NCBI GenBank assembly: GCA_024734555.1
Contig: JANPWX010000029.1
Span: 1,803,536 to 1,867,535 of the forward strand
Reading direction: 5' to 3'
Source: Trochalopteron elliotii
Taxonomy: Eukaryota > Chordata > Aves > Passeriformes > Leiothrichidae
DNA: 64,000 nucleotides
Shown: positions 49,313 through 63,014 of the stretch, one piece after another
Position numbering within the stretch: the stretch's first letter is position 1
Layout of the letters: every line of letters starts with the position of its first letter
Made by a program: the position numbers and the translations under genes
Notes under the pieces: generated by a model
Database searches by the model: none
What the model was told of the DNA's origin: nothing
Seen by the model: the letters and a program-made list of their open reading frames with translations, nothing else

Positions 49313-52300
49313 CATCACTATCAGGAAATTATTATGTGCGCCTTATATGATAGATGTTGTTTGATCTTAGAGTTTACTTTTCACGCTGTAATCTGTCACA
49401 GAAGTTTGTGCTCCGAGTGTCTTAAATTAAACTTAATGATGAGAAGCAGAAAGAAATATCCAAAGAGAAATAGTTTTTATATGTAATTTTTCTACACAGC
49501 TTGAAGTAATATTAATAATCCGCAATGTGCTGGTAGCTGTAACAAGGATGCTAATTCGTAACAATCAGATGTAATTTTGGGTATTTTTTTCCATGGTTTT
49601 GAAGTTGTAAAAAAAATTCTTTTGTTCTTTTATTACTGGTATTGGGGGCGCTTTTGGAAAGCAAATCTATGCATCAGACTAAGGCAGAGCACTTGTGTTT
49701 AGTGTTGTTTAAAGTAACAGAAATGAGACTTTGGGCACAGCACCAACCACTTGTGACCAAACAGCCTGGCACTGGTAGAGTCTGAGTGTCCTGTTTTCAA
49801 GCACTGTCCTCTCAAGTGCACACGTCCAAATTCAGGTTATTTGTATGGATCACCCTAAAGTTCTTACCTGGGGAATTTTCTAGGCTCCCATAGGTTTAAA
49901 AAGAATTCAAGAGGGAAAATAGTAAAAAAGGATTTGCAGGAATTTGTCCTTCATCCTGTAGGGTAATGAAAGTGCAAACTCAGCTTAGTTAAAGTAGGAA
50001 TAAAGGGGTTTGGATCTTGTTGTTCTGAGGAGGTGAAGAGGAACCTCCCTAATATCATCAACCCTCAGAGCAACTGTTCCAGCAGCTAATACCAGCTCTC
50101 TGCTATGCATATTGGGATGAAATTCTGTTTGATACCAGTTGGGTGCCTCTCAGAAGAGGATTTGTAGGTGCTTATTTTGGGCTCCTCCCTGTACTCACTG
50201 CCAGTTGTCTTGGCTTCAGCAAAGCGTGTGTGCCAGGCTCTGGAAACACAAGCAACTGCTTGTCAAAGCAAACAGGGCAAAATTACAGTTTATATGTTGA
50301 TAGAAAGAAGTTCAGCAAAGTGCAATTGATTTTGTTTGTAACAGCAGTCTTTTTTTGTTGATTTAAATTGAATCTTCCAGTAATATATCCTCTCCATAGG
50401 CATAGCAGGATACATTTCTTCATCAAAACTAGGGAGGGAATGTGCATTTACTAATAATGGTTTGTACAAGGAAGCCCATGTTTTAAAAAGAATCAGTGAC
50501 TGGTTAATTGATTTTTCCTTTTAATGATACCGTTCACAGAAAATATGACAACTTCCATTGATTTTAGTACAGTTTTGTTAAGGCTTCTGAGTGTAATTTC
50601 AAATAAAAAACCTGACTAATAGAATTCTGACATTATGGAATGGTTGGGCTTCAGTGCTGTAGCAGGAATTCACTTCTGTGCAGGTGGTTGTCTCCATTTC
50701 TGTGGCAGCAGTGTGTCACACCTTTTGTCTAAGAAAACATAATCTCAGAACCCACTTTTATACACACAGTCACAGACTGATAAAAGAATGACTCTGTTCA
50801 CTTGTTTTCCATTTTCCTCCCCATAATAAGTGAATTATTATGTAATTGGAAATACAGGGCAGTGAATCCATTTTTCACTTTTCTAACAATTACATGAATA
50901 GAAGAAAGAACAACATGATAAAACAGCAAGCAAGTAATAAACCAGTATGTGGAATTCATTTTGGGTTTCTGTGAGAAGGGTTTCTGTGTGTTTGGTTGTT
51001 TTAAAAAAACATCACGCAAGTATGAAGCAACTGTTGTGTACACAGAGGTGTTAACTTCAGTAAACTTTTTAGCCTTACTCTCTCACAAATCCTGGTTAGC
51101 TCAAAAATCAATGCTTCTTCACATCACTGATTTTATGAAGTTTTGGGATACATTATCATATAGATTGACAGTTGCCCCACTGGTTCAGCACCACAGTGTG
51201 GACACTTACAAAACCATCATTAATTTCTCACACTTGTGCCCAGCAGTGGTTTCCTACATAATAAACACTGTGTCCTTCAGAAGCAGATCAATAACCTGCT
51301 AGGTGTTCATCTTGAGAGGAAGTAACAGAATCTATATTTCAAGAGAAATTTGTACTCTGATACGGTTTCATATTTGCAGGATACCAGCAAAAAGCAAGGC
51401 ATTACTTGGTATGAGACTTTACCCATTTATGCCCAGCAATATTAGAGGGAACTCATGATGCTTACACCTCTGAATTTTTTGAGAGTACTGTTAAAGCTTC
51501 TTCCCTGATACAGTTCAAGTGTTATGAAAGAGTAGTTCAACTCTAAAAGATGATTATTTTTTAAATATTGGGATGCTATCACAATTTAAGCTTAAAAAAA
51601 CCCAAACAAACCATACCTCTCACAATTTTTTTTGTATCAATAAATCTATTTTGTCATTTTGTCATCCCTGAGTAGCACAGAGGAAGCTTAATTTCTAAAA
51701 ATTGCTCCCATTCAAATCCATTCACAAAGCTTGTGACCATTTTCTGTGCTTGTAGATTTAGTATGATTTAATTTTATCATAAACCAGAATGCTGTGAACC
51801 TTAAAATATTAGCAGGCTTGGAATGCTTGTAGATAAATTGAAATAATGGAAACTCATTAAGTCCCATGTTTTACTCGGTATACTGAAATTCTTCCTAACA
51901 AAACACCTTACTGATATTTTAAAATCACTTCTATTTTCAGAAGTTTGATTAGGCTCTAAATTCTTACTGTATCTTGCAGTTTTTGCTGCTGTCTAGATGT
52001 GGCCATCTCTTCTTTAGGCAGATCAATTCTGAATTTGTAACACAAATCTGTCATCTCATTGTTACTCAATGTGTTGTACTGGGTTGTGAGATTTAAGTTA
52101 ACTAATTGTTTTTTTTGATGCATACAAATGTAAAAGGCCAGTTAGAAATACAGAATCACCTCTGATGTCATGTGCCAGCTTTGTGAGGACACAAGGTGTG
52201 AGCTCTAGGGGATACAGCACTGTTCCTGAATGCTTGTTTTTATTTTGATTAAATCTTGTATCTGTTTATTCTGAAACATCATGGCAAACTTCTCAAAAGG

Positions 52301-52420
52301 ATTCTTTTTTCATCAGTTGCCATGTTCTTTTCTAAGCCTGCAGTATTTCTATTTCCTGAGTAAAGCTTAGGGGCTGGTCATCTTTAGGTAGTGACCTTGA
52401 AGCAACTGCTCTTTCAGGGT
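49313..52420 (+). other. TENM2: TENM2 next intron, 5' part: no gene seen
   Basis: AT-rich intron following the minisatellite. No transposon is recognised. The open frames (up to 117 codons at 50949-51302) have no family resemblance and no convincing splice sites. Confidence 0.75.
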
Positions 52421-52424
52421 TGGT

Positions 52425-52556
52425 TTCTCCTGGGTTTTTTGGGGTGTTTTTTTGTGGGTTTTTTTTTTTTTGTGGTTTTTTTTTGTGTTTTTTTTTTTTT
52501 GTTTGGTTGGTTTGGTTGGTTTTAGTTTTTTGTTTTGTTTTGTTTTGTTTTTTTTA
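52425..52556. repeat. G/T-rich low-complexity tract with (TTTTG) and (GGTTT) runs
   Basis: Strand-biased T and G: GGG and GGGG tracts between T6-T13 runs, then GTTTGGTTGGTTTGGTTGG, then TTTTG repeated about four times. The minus strand is A/C only over most of it, which explains the lysine-rich minus open frame at 52367-52912. Its edges are judged by eye. Confidence 0.85.
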
Positions 52557-52794
52557 AGTTGAACTGAAAATAATGTTCTTCTGAAAAATATAAAACAATG
52601 TAAAATAAAGTTTAAAAATCCATGAAAACAGAATGATAAGGAGCATTTATTTACAGAATCTTTTTGCAACATATCTGCAATTTCTCTTTTTCTGGCTTCA
52701 CTGTTCTTGAATGACCAGTTACAGGCTGTTAGGAAAGCAGTGAAATTCAAGTGACATAAGGCAGATGGGAGTGAAAAGCTGAACAGACCAGTAA

Positions 52795-52820
52795 CAGAGA
52801 AGAGAAGAGAAGAGAAAAGA
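52795..52820. repeat. AGAGA-type purine microsatellite
   Basis: A short run of AGAGA units (five or so) within a purine-rich patch. It is minor and possibly polymorphic. Confidence 0.6.
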
Positions 52821-55800
52821 TAATCTGGGGTAGAGGAAAGGAGAATGGAAAAGTAGGATGTAAACTCAGGGCAAATCTTAGTTTGAGTGCTGAAATGAGC
52901 TCCTTGGCTCAAAGTGAATCCAGAAGGAAGGTTTTCAGTTTGATGTGTATCTAGAGCCTAGTAATTCTCCTGTTGTGAAAGAGAAAATTTAGAAATGGTG
53001 TTGGTGACTTTTTTTTTTTTTTTTGGTATAAGGTTGCTCCTTGACACTTTATCTACTAGTACCATTATTGTATATAATGGATAGATAATGTCACTGCTAG
53101 AATGAGACATAACATAAAATGTTTATCATGAGATTTCTATTCTGATATTATAATAGCACACACTTGAGATGTTTCTGTTTTACATTTGTGTGTCAGAAAA
53201 GGAAAAAAAAGAGTGTCTTGATGGAGGAAAAGAATCGCCAGGACTGAAGCCACGTTATTAAAATTATGTCAGATCAAAAAAAAAATATTATCAAGGCACA
53301 CTTTTATCTTAGTAGCTGCAATTCTGAACTGAAAAGCAAGACAAGAATGAATGGGGAGGAATAAAGCAATCCCAAACTTCAGCAGAACAAGGGAGAGTTC
53401 AAGGTCGTGCTGTGGTAATCTGGGCACGTTTTAAAGAAATGCACTACAAAACACTGTGGTTGTGGCAGCTTTTTGTAGATAATGCCTGTGAGAAGCAAAA
53501 CATTTTGCTCATAAGAACCATTTCTGTGCTTCAAGCCCAGCTTGGGAGGGGTGGGGAAATGGTGCCTTGTTGGAATGAACCTGGGGAGTCCTGGCAGGGA
53601 ATCCTGTAGGGCCTCTTCCTTTCCTCACTTCACCTTTTCTTCTGGAGAAAATCTTCTGTTCTTCACCGACTCCAGCCTCAGGTGTGACAATTCAAGTCAG
53701 GTGGAAGGATGCTGTAGGGAGCTGCACTGATATTTTCAGGTTCAATATCCAGCAGTGTTTGCTATTTTAGGCATACTGGTGACAGTGACTTTTATTATTC
53801 TCTCCACGTTGCTTTGGTGGTGCTTTTTATTGAAGTAATTAAAAGTTGAATATCAGACAATACCTTGTGTGCATATTACTTACTAAATGAAATAAAGAAA
53901 GTAAAGCTGGATAAATTATAAGGTAAAATATGAAAAACTGTATGTCTGTTGTACTTCTGGTTGAATCTTATGAAAAATTAAGTAAATCATATTTTTCTCT
54001 TTTTTTCCCTGGTATGAACTTTTTAACAGTAATTTCCTATAGTAACTTCCCAAATGCATATGTAAATCTTAAAATCAAAACATAACCCCACCTCATAACT
54101 CAAACTGACCTCACAGTTTATCATTGTTTCAAAATTTTATGAGCAGTATAATCTGAGCTCTTCCTGGCATGTTGTTAAATAGCAAATTTAGAATTACAAT
54201 AGAAAAGAAAAGATGTCATTGCATCAGAGGAGTTTACAAAAAGGCACCAGACACATGACAGCCAAGGAGTTTTTCTTACTTTTACTGTTGTAATTTTGAC
54301 ATGTTGTTATCAATATTTCATTTTTTAATTTTTTTTTCAGCTTTCTATTTCACACTTCATAATTTGCAGGAAAGATTATAGCAACACTGTGGTTCTACTC
54401 TTGAGACTATTTTGGGTTTGTCGTACGCATGCTAATGTCTCTGAGTTGTAAGGGAGTAGAAAGTAGAAGCTCTTTATGTTGTTGATCCCAGAATTCTGTT
54501 TGGGTTAAACAAGTGGGAGAATAATCTCACTTCCTAGAGTTCCCCACCAAGAAATATTCACTTTCACCAACAGGAATACTTTCCTTGTTAATAAAAAGGG
54601 ATGCTTTGACAGTGGTGATGCAGTTGGAGCAGATCTGCGTCATCTTCAACTGTGTGTGTGTGTGTGAAATATAATATGCCCTCATAATTTTGGGATAGAA
54701 TATTGATATTTTGGGTACAAGGAGCAGCAGGGAGGGTGCAAACCTGCTCTGTATGTCATAGTGGAGTGCTGGTTTCTGCAGGGAGAACTGTCTGGGAATG
54801 TTGTGCCTGTTTCTCTCCTGGAGCGCCCCAGGTAGCCTGGAAACAACAGGAGGAGCTGATCTGAACGAGGAGAGAGGAAGAGCTGTCACAGTTGTGGGAT
54901 CTGCTGGGAGCTGAGAAAGTGGCCAGATGGTCCCAAGGAAATGATGGGATTTAAATGAAATGTCATACACTCAGAAAATGGCACCGAACACGTCACACAT
55001 CTCCAAGGCTCCTGCAGGAGCAGAGCTGGGGAGGTTAGCTCCTGCATGGGCAGACTTCAGCTCTTCTTTAGGAAGGCTTGTAAAGTACTTTGTAAATGAC
55101 AAATTTAGAAAGTCATTAAGCGCAGTATCAAAGCTTGGTTTCTTAAGTGGATCCAATTTTGATGTGCTCTCAAAACCTGAGGGCACTTCTGATAGGAAGT
55201 GGTTTCCTAATGAGGGAATTGACTACCAGGGATGACTTTTAAAGACTTAACTACACATAAACTCAATTTGGTCCAGGTAAATGGCTTATGTATTCAGTGC
55301 AGAGGGAGTCGAGATGATGGGGTTAAGAACAAAAAATGGATATGTAGTACTGGTAAACTTTAAAGCCTTGTGTAAGACAGGAATATGAAATGACAGTATT
55401 AAAAAGCTTAAACATTTGTTGCAATTTTAATATAACCCAGCAAGACTGCAGTGTAGGTTGGCAGGATGATGTGATGAATTACTGCTACCCTGTCTTAATA
55501 TATATTGAAAGAGCTCAATAAATACTATCTGGAGCAGAGTGCTTGATGATATTCTAGAGATTAAGGATGGAGAATGTGGCAAGACAGCTCTGCTTTGGTG
55601 GCCTAAAAGGGTAAACCCAAATGCCATCTTGACATTCAGCTGCTCATAGCTGACATTCAGCCCTTGGGATCTGTTAGATTTTCCATTCAGATCCGTGTTG
55701 ACCTGAGAGATGTGCATCAGGATCTTGGGTTTCATCCTCCCAGGTGTTTCTAGCACTCATTATTACAGGAGGAATGGATGGAATGCTAAACCAAACAAGC

Positions 55801-58800
55801 AGAAAACCTAACACAAACCCACAAAAACCCCGAACCAAACCAAAAAATCCTCTTGTCTGTGGTGGGGTGAGGTCTTATACCATGGATGTCCATATTGTTC
55901 TCCCCCATTCATGATAGGCAGGGCTTCATCACCTGTCAAATTTTCCATTGCCTCTAAAGTGACTCCAGTGCCACATTCTGTGCCCTGCTCTGGCACAGGA
56001 TCGTGGGGCTTTTTGTCCATATCCCACATGAGAGCCTGTTGAAGCTGTATCCTGTTTGCAGTCTTTCTCTTCGTGGTGGTTTTTTTTGGATAATATGAAT
56101 GCCCCCTCATAATCGAATGAACTAAAGCAATCAGGAATTGGAGTCCGATATTTAGCCAGGAAACTGAGGAAAATAGAAATATGGGCTATCAGGAAAATAC
56201 TGCAGCAGCTGGGTTCATAAACTGCTGAGGCTAGCTGGGATCTTCCTTTTTCCTGAATTCTAAGGAAAGAGCTTTTGCCTGCAGCTGTATCTACATCACT
56301 GTGTGAAGGTCACAACATGGAGAGCTTTTAAAAAAACCCTCTCAAAATAACCACAAGATTTTTCAATTATTATTTAATCATGAGCCTTTCCATCTAGTAG
56401 AGAGAAATGATGAAACTATGTTTAACAAGAACTCCATTACAGCACATTATTCAGTTTGTCAATTATTAGTTTCATAAAAGAAAACTTAGATGATATAGGT
56501 CACCCAGGTAAGCAAGCAGCAGTGCCTTTGTTCAAACCATAACTGAGTTAGAATAATGCCTTTTTATTCTTTTCTATAAAAGAGATGTGTGTCTGATAAA
56601 GTCAATCCAGCTTGGTGCTAAATGCATTGTGTGGCTGATGAATGATAAAACCTTTGCAGGAAGGTTGGCAGGTTTGTCTGTACTTGGTGTTTAACTAAAT
56701 TTATTAAAGTGAAACAAAACCTATGTATTTTACATTTCCCTTGTAAACTGAAGCACAGATCACAGGAACCCATACCCTGAATTTATTTTGTCTTGCCTTT
56801 CAAAATGAGAAATTTTGCCCAAAGCTTCCTCTGAATTCATCACACCAGAGACTGGTACCTTTGCTCATGTATGCCATCCCACTATTAATAATCTCCCTAA
56901 ATACAAAGACTTGCATACTTCACTGATTAGTGCATAATTACGTCAAGGTACCCACTGCTTTTTCTAGTCAATATTTTATTTATAAAGCTCAGTCTGGCCA
57001 GTCAGCTCAGGTGATGCAGTGAATGCCTACTGTCACATGTGTAAAGTGACGTGTGGATGGCTGTTTAAGTGTCATTACATTTTCTAAATATTTCATGGGA
57101 TGTTCTTTGTGTTTACCTTCTGCACACCGTTCTTTTCAAGGAATCTGGCAGCTTGGTAAAGGCAATGGATTTGAATTGATTGTAAATGTGATGTTGAAGT
57201 GTAGTGTTTTACTCATGTAGGATAGAATTCCTCTTCAGATGGAAAATGGATAGAAAATGGTGCCTTACCCCTGTTAGTGCCAAAGGTTCCATATGTATAT
57301 ATTAGTATAAACAGAGCTTTGTGAAAACTAAATTATCCCATAGCTTGTGAGTTTCAAAAGAGATTATTCATTTTTTACTCTCTTTTATTATAAAACTTTT
57401 TTCATTTACTTCTGAAGTAGTAAGTTATAAAAGATGTTTCCTAAGTTCCATTCCTTAGGTGAAAGGAGACAAAATCTCCTTTTTCTTGTTATTGGTGCTT
57501 GGGGTTTATCCATGAAGGTTTTTTTGGTGACTTTTTGCAGAAGCTTCTGTCAGAATTGAATGGCTTCTGTCAGATACTATAGGAGCAACCTGAAAATTAG
57601 CGTTTTTCTGTGCTTTTAATTTCCTTATATTTCACACAGGTTAAAGACAACTTTCTGTTTAATTTAAGCTTTTACAAGTTCCATGACACTCTCCTTCCCT
57701 GGCAGTGATAAGGGAAGTACTTTTATCTGTTTGTTCAGCCTCTCTGTAGCATTTGAAATCGCTGACTCTCCTCTCTGCACTCAGACAGGAGCTCAGGAGC
57801 TCAGGGGGTGATTGGCCATGATTCAGGAAGGCTGAAGCTCTGCCTCTCAAATCAAGTGAGAGATTTCTTATGAGCAGCTGTTTGTCCACTTGCCTGTGTA
57901 GTCTTTGGCTCACAGACCTCTCATCAAAGTTCTTCAACACCTCAAAAGCTCTTGGTAGCACCACAGAGACCACGCTGAAATCTTCACCATCTGTGAACAA
58001 GACACACTATCTCTGGTAAAAGTCGAGCACCATTTTTTCAATTTATATTTTGTCTATCTCATGGTTAAAGAACATCAGATTAGGCTAAACCCATAAAAGA
58101 TGTGATGATACTGAGGAGATGGAAGTACCTTGAAGGACTTGTCTTTTCCTAAAGTTACCTGCTCTCAAAAGCTTGTTATCATTGTTCTAAAAGCTAACTC
58201 CTTACATTTTTCAGCTTGCAGTAAGAATCTTGTCCATGTAACAGATTTATGTGAAGAAGAAGCTTCAAATGTTTTTCCCAGCCCAAATAATTGACCCCAT
58301 TGTGTGCTTCTGTTTGTTACCAGAGGGTGCCATTGCTGTGATCTTCCATGTTCTTGTGCTAAGCCCACTGCTTCTATATGGTACCACTCCTTTTAGTTGT
58401 GTAAGGAAATGGCAATAAAAATGGCCTTGTGGAGAACATTGGCAAAAGAGCTTTGTGTAAATTGAAGCAGCAGTTGGAACAACCCAGTGCTAAAACAGGG
58501 CTGTTTTCCTGGTGTCCATTTGGGCTTCTTACATTTCATCAGCAGCAATTCCACTGTAGTGGTGTACAAACTCATTTCTGACAGTGAAAATAACCACAGG
58601 TTTCTGGATGTTTAGTACTGTGCAGCAGAACAGCACAGGTGGCAGAGGAAGAGGCAGTTTTATTTGTGAATAGAGTCCCAGAAGGGGTGTAGCCACTACA
58701 AAATAAATTGCTAGTGTATTCTGTGCTGGCTCCTGGAGGCACATGCATATTGAACATGTGTAAGATCCTGAGGCTTGTATGTACTGTTTGTTCATTAGTC

Positions 58801-61800
58801 TGTGCTTGCACAGTGATTGTCCATCTGTGCTCAGGTCTGAAAGAGAGATTTACACAAGCTGGACTCTAAGAAACATAGCTGATTCCTGGAATGTATCACA
58901 AGTGCAGTTCATCCCCAGTGCATATCAGACTGTGTTTAAATGCAATACCAACTCATATTTATACCTTCTGTCCTTTGATATTTTCTTTGGGCTCCCAAAT
59001 ACATAATGCAGCAATCTGGGTAAAGGAAATAAAGATATGAACTTATCAAGCTTGATTTCCTACAGGCTGAGATGGAAGAAGACGCTTTGGTAGTTTTTCA
59101 GTTTTCATTTTATTAAGAAGCATGCTAGTATTATTGAGGGCCTTCAAATAGCATCTCTCCGGGTCAGATCTTGCAGCTGAGCAGCTATTCAGTGGGAAGG
59201 ATGACTTCTGTGGTTTCTGAAGTTGTTATAAATATCTCAGGAATTGCTGACTGTTCAAGTCATTCAGGCTTTTCAGTGGCACGTTGCTGATAGGGAGAAG
59301 ATCATCACTGAGGGTGAAATTGTGTTTGCCTGAAAGTCCAAGGAGCCCATGGAAACTGAAACTTCCTTGCCATGTTTGCCCTATTGAAACTGAGATACCG
59401 TCTTGTAAAAAGGCATAATATCATTCCATTACAGCAACATGCCTGTAGGCAAGGCACAATATGTGAGCATCATTTGTTTGCTCAGAGCCATGACTGTCAT
59501 TCAGAAATATTGAAAGGTAGCAGTTGGGTTTTTTCACACAAATGGTTAAGGGACTTTTCTCAACATCAAATTAGCGTTCAAGAGTGAAAATATAGCTTCT
59601 GTTTCCTCAGATGCTGAGTTGTAAGAATGAGTAATCGTGATTCCTGGAGGAATTCATTTTGCTTTTTAGCTTGAGTGGCACTAGATAAATAGGTTTATCA
59701 GTTTTCCACAGAACACTTATATTTAGTAAACTTTAAATGAGATGAATTACAGTGAAGTTGCTCCTCTTCCCAGTTTTCTTTAGGAGGGGAATTATTTTAA
59801 GGAGGTGTGTGCTATTTATACCTCCCACATAATGCTATACCCTCAAGCTATATTACACAGTGTAGATATGGACAAAACAAGGGAATGACTGTAATTGTTT
59901 AACTGACTGGAGTTTCTTTTGTAGTAATTTTTTTTCACCTCTTTTTGCTCAGTGAAACAGGACATCAGTGACTCCCGTGTTAAAGAGTTGTTTGTGATCA
60001 GTTTTGTTCAGTGCACAGAAAGTGTGGGGGAGGATTAGGTCAAGGTGGAGCCTCTGACCAGAGAGGCGAAGGAAAGAGAAGCCCAAGGAGGTTCCAGGTT
60101 TGGGGCAGCCAGTGGAGCACCACATCTGTGAGGGAAGTGGGAATCTGCCATCCAAACCAACTCTGCTCACCATCTGTGCTGGATGTGCTGCTCTTCAAAA
60201 GCAACCCAGAGCAATTCAGAGAATAAGTTCTGAAAGTTAATCTGTATATAAATGCTGGTGTTCACTTTAAAACCTCTTTTAGTACAGCAAACTTTCCAAG
60301 CTGTATTTCTGAAGCTAATAATATATGTAAATCAGTTCATTTTCTTCTTTCACAGAGTCCTCTACATTTTCAGCATTAAATAGTGAAATAATAATCCTTA
60401 TGTGCCCAGTCCTGTCACTATATCCCTGGGCAGCTTCTCAAAGACTCCTTGAGTCTCAATCATCTACATTCATTTGCCAGTTCTAATTTTCTGGATAATT
60501 ACTGCATATTTCAAGACCACTTCTGTTGTGATACTTAGCCAGATTTAATTCTTTCAGATACTTTATTTCTTAACCTATAATTTGACTTCCCTGAGAGTAT
60601 TTGAAGATGGGTATGCATATTCAGTTTAGTCCTAAATTTTGGGGTTGAATCATGCTCCAGGCACGTCCTCTGTGTCAGTCAGGACTCCCTGTCCTGTCCC
60701 CTGAGGACTCTGTTTGTGGACTAAATGTCCTTTCACAGGAATAAGGACACTCTGGACATAATGGAGCCCAGTATCAGCTCTTGTGGGTGACAGAGTGCCA
60801 TCTAATCTTTTCAAATGAAGGTTTCTATTAATTTAAAGCAGAATTTCTCATATGTTTTCACTTTTTTTTGTGTGTGGTTTGAATTAATTAATTACATTTT
60901 ACTTTTCTAAGTAGCAGGACAGATGAAGACAGTCTAGTGTGATTATGTGGGGGTTTTGGTTGTTTTGTTTTTGTTTTTTTTTTTAAGGAAAAAGTGATAA
61001 ATGTGATAAATGTTAGGAGACTGACCTATAACCACAGCAGGCAGACATTAATAATCAGTGTTTCCTGTGTGATCATCAGTCCAGCTGTTTTGCTAAAGAT
61101 CCTGAGAAAACACTCTTGAGTACAGCCAGCACTGCAGTGCTTCAGCCTGAAGACTGGAGCTGAGGGGGAGGATTTGGGCAGAATTCTGGGGACTTCACAG
61201 TCAGCATCATGAAGATAAACAATTCTACATGGTGAAGAGTAAAGGAAGTAGAGCAGGCATCTCTATGCTTTTTCTGCCTTTGGTCAGTTTACTGATGCTT
61301 TATATTAAAGAGGGTTTTCTAGTTGTTTTTTTTTTTTTTTAACTGATACTTTTCACCATCTTTTTCCCCCATCATTTTCAATCCTGGTAAAAATATTATG
61401 GCATTTGCCTGTCTTTGTCTGAAAGATAATTTATTTCACTTTCCTACATTTTTTCTAATGTAACATAGTGCCTTGAGCTGAAGACATTAATGTGGTTCCA
61501 GATAATCTCCTAGTCTTGTTTGACACGTGATGGCTTAAAAGCACTCTTTATGAAGCAGAATATTACAGTATTAATGTGCAAAGTGGGGGTTATTCTCTTC
61601 CTCTATATCTAATGAATTCTTTGCATGGTTTAAAACAAATGGAGGAGCAGATCATCTTACAGAAATAGTCATAATCCTAGAAAAATGATCTGAAGAAATC
61701 AATATTTTTCTTTTCCTGACTTTTGTCCCTCCTTATTTAAGTCTAGTTCATGAAATAATGGAATGTTAAAAATGCTTCAGATCACTTCTGTGGTGAATAA

Positions 61801-62970
61801 TTTTGACACTCTTTCAAATATTGGTTTCATATATTTCCTTTTTGTTAGTCTTCTTGTACCATATGTACTGCAATATACTCTCATTTTTTTTCTTAGCTTG
61901 AAAGGAATGTTGCTATTTTTTTCTACAAACAAAATCTTTTCAAACCATTTTAAATGTGATTTGAAGTATTTCTTGAGTTTCGCTGTTACGTCTCAGAGGA
62001 GTAGAACATATGTGGCAAGTTCTCCAGAAAGAACCTCTCAAAAGAACATATTAAAGATGAAATATAAGGATTTTTAGATCAAAAGGATAATGATTTTTTT
62101 AAATCTTTACTATGTGATAAATTAATCAGCAGGTATTATAAAGATGTACAAACTTGCACAAGGAGAGGGAAGAGAAGGAAGACAGTGACTTTGAAATTAG
62201 AGCTAAGACACTGTCAGGAGCTGGTTACAAACCAACAGACAGAAGTGTAACATATGCACTTGTTAGAAATCTGAGCTGTGTCACAGTGAGCACAGTGAGA
62301 GAAACTGGTATGAGCTCAAAGCCCTCATTTCATCAGCCCAGGTATTGTGTTTGCAGAGGTACAAATGACATTTGGCACCTCTGTTTGCAGGGTATTTGCA
62401 GGGTGCTGTGCCATGAAGCACTCGGGAGTGGTGCAGGGGTGTTCAGAGCCTTTGGTGCCTGTCAGACCCTCCTGGTCTGTGGGCTGAGCAGGGGAATGTG
62501 GTTCTACCTTCCTGTGATTCCTCTAAAGAGCACAAACCCAAAACGATGCTTAAGGCTGAAAATAATCAGCTAAAATACATTAGTATGAACCAAAGTTGTG
62601 TATTTCTGAGAGGAATTCTAACAGACTTGACTCTATAACTGTGAAAAAAAAATGCTATTTAATAAAAGCCCAACAGATTTTCAGAGCAACTAGACATATG
62701 TATCTAAAAGAAATGCTGGACCAAAACACCTCACACTATGATAATTTGTTTCAGATTTCATATGTGAGCGTGTCATATGACTCATTCATGCTTTAAATGC
62801 AGTTGTGAGTGCATTTATCATTTGGCTAGTTAATATTTTCTGCATTAGAATACAAACATAGTGAAGCCTGTTCTAGCAGATCAGCTGCAAGAGAAGCCAG
62901 CAGCAGGAGAGTGCATTGGGGATTCTGACATCAGATTCATAGATAAGCCATGCCTATACCCCCAAAACAA
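52821..62970 (+). other. TENM2: TENM2 next intron, middle part: no gene seen
   Basis: AT-rich intron with T16 at 53009-53024, a (TG)8 run at 54651-54666, a T/G-rich patch at 60950-60985 and a T14-like run near 61327. No coding exon of TENM2 follows in the window: no frame shows the proline/serine-rich segment or the membrane segment expected next. Open frames of 100-147 codons (minus 54527-54970, minus 55808-56110, plus 62154-62573) are not recognised. Confidence 0.75.
54651..54666. repeat. (TG)8 dinucleotide microsatellite
   Basis: Eight uninterrupted TG units. Short but perfect. Confidence 0.9.
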
Positions 62971-63014
62971 AGATAGACTGTAATTAAATTTATAGTCTTC
63001 ATTACAGTCTATCT
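62971..63014. repeat. Perfect 14-bp inverted repeat with 16-nt loop
   Basis: AGATAGACTGTAAT (62971-62984) and ATTACAGTCTATCT (63001-63014) are exact reverse complements separated by 16 AT-rich bases. The complementarity does not extend outwards. It could be a hairpin in RNA, a paired transcription-factor site or the remnant of a small DNA transposon end. Confidence 0.9.

Noticed and set aside
52367..52912. 181-codon minus-strand open frame with a lysine/threonine-rich repeat region
   Set aside because: The repeat region is the complement of the G/T-rich low-complexity tract, and the rest resembles no protein.
55808..56110. 100-codon minus-strand frame with a non-repetitive, protein-like composition
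   Set aside because: I could not connect it with any family, it has no upstream or downstream exon signals, and the adjacent minus frame (55427-55756) is also unrecognised. A database search with this segment would settle whether it is a retropseudogene.
62154..62573. 139-codon plus-strand frame
   Set aside because: No family resemblance, and it lies in intron sequence with no acceptor/donor pair that fits teneurin phase.
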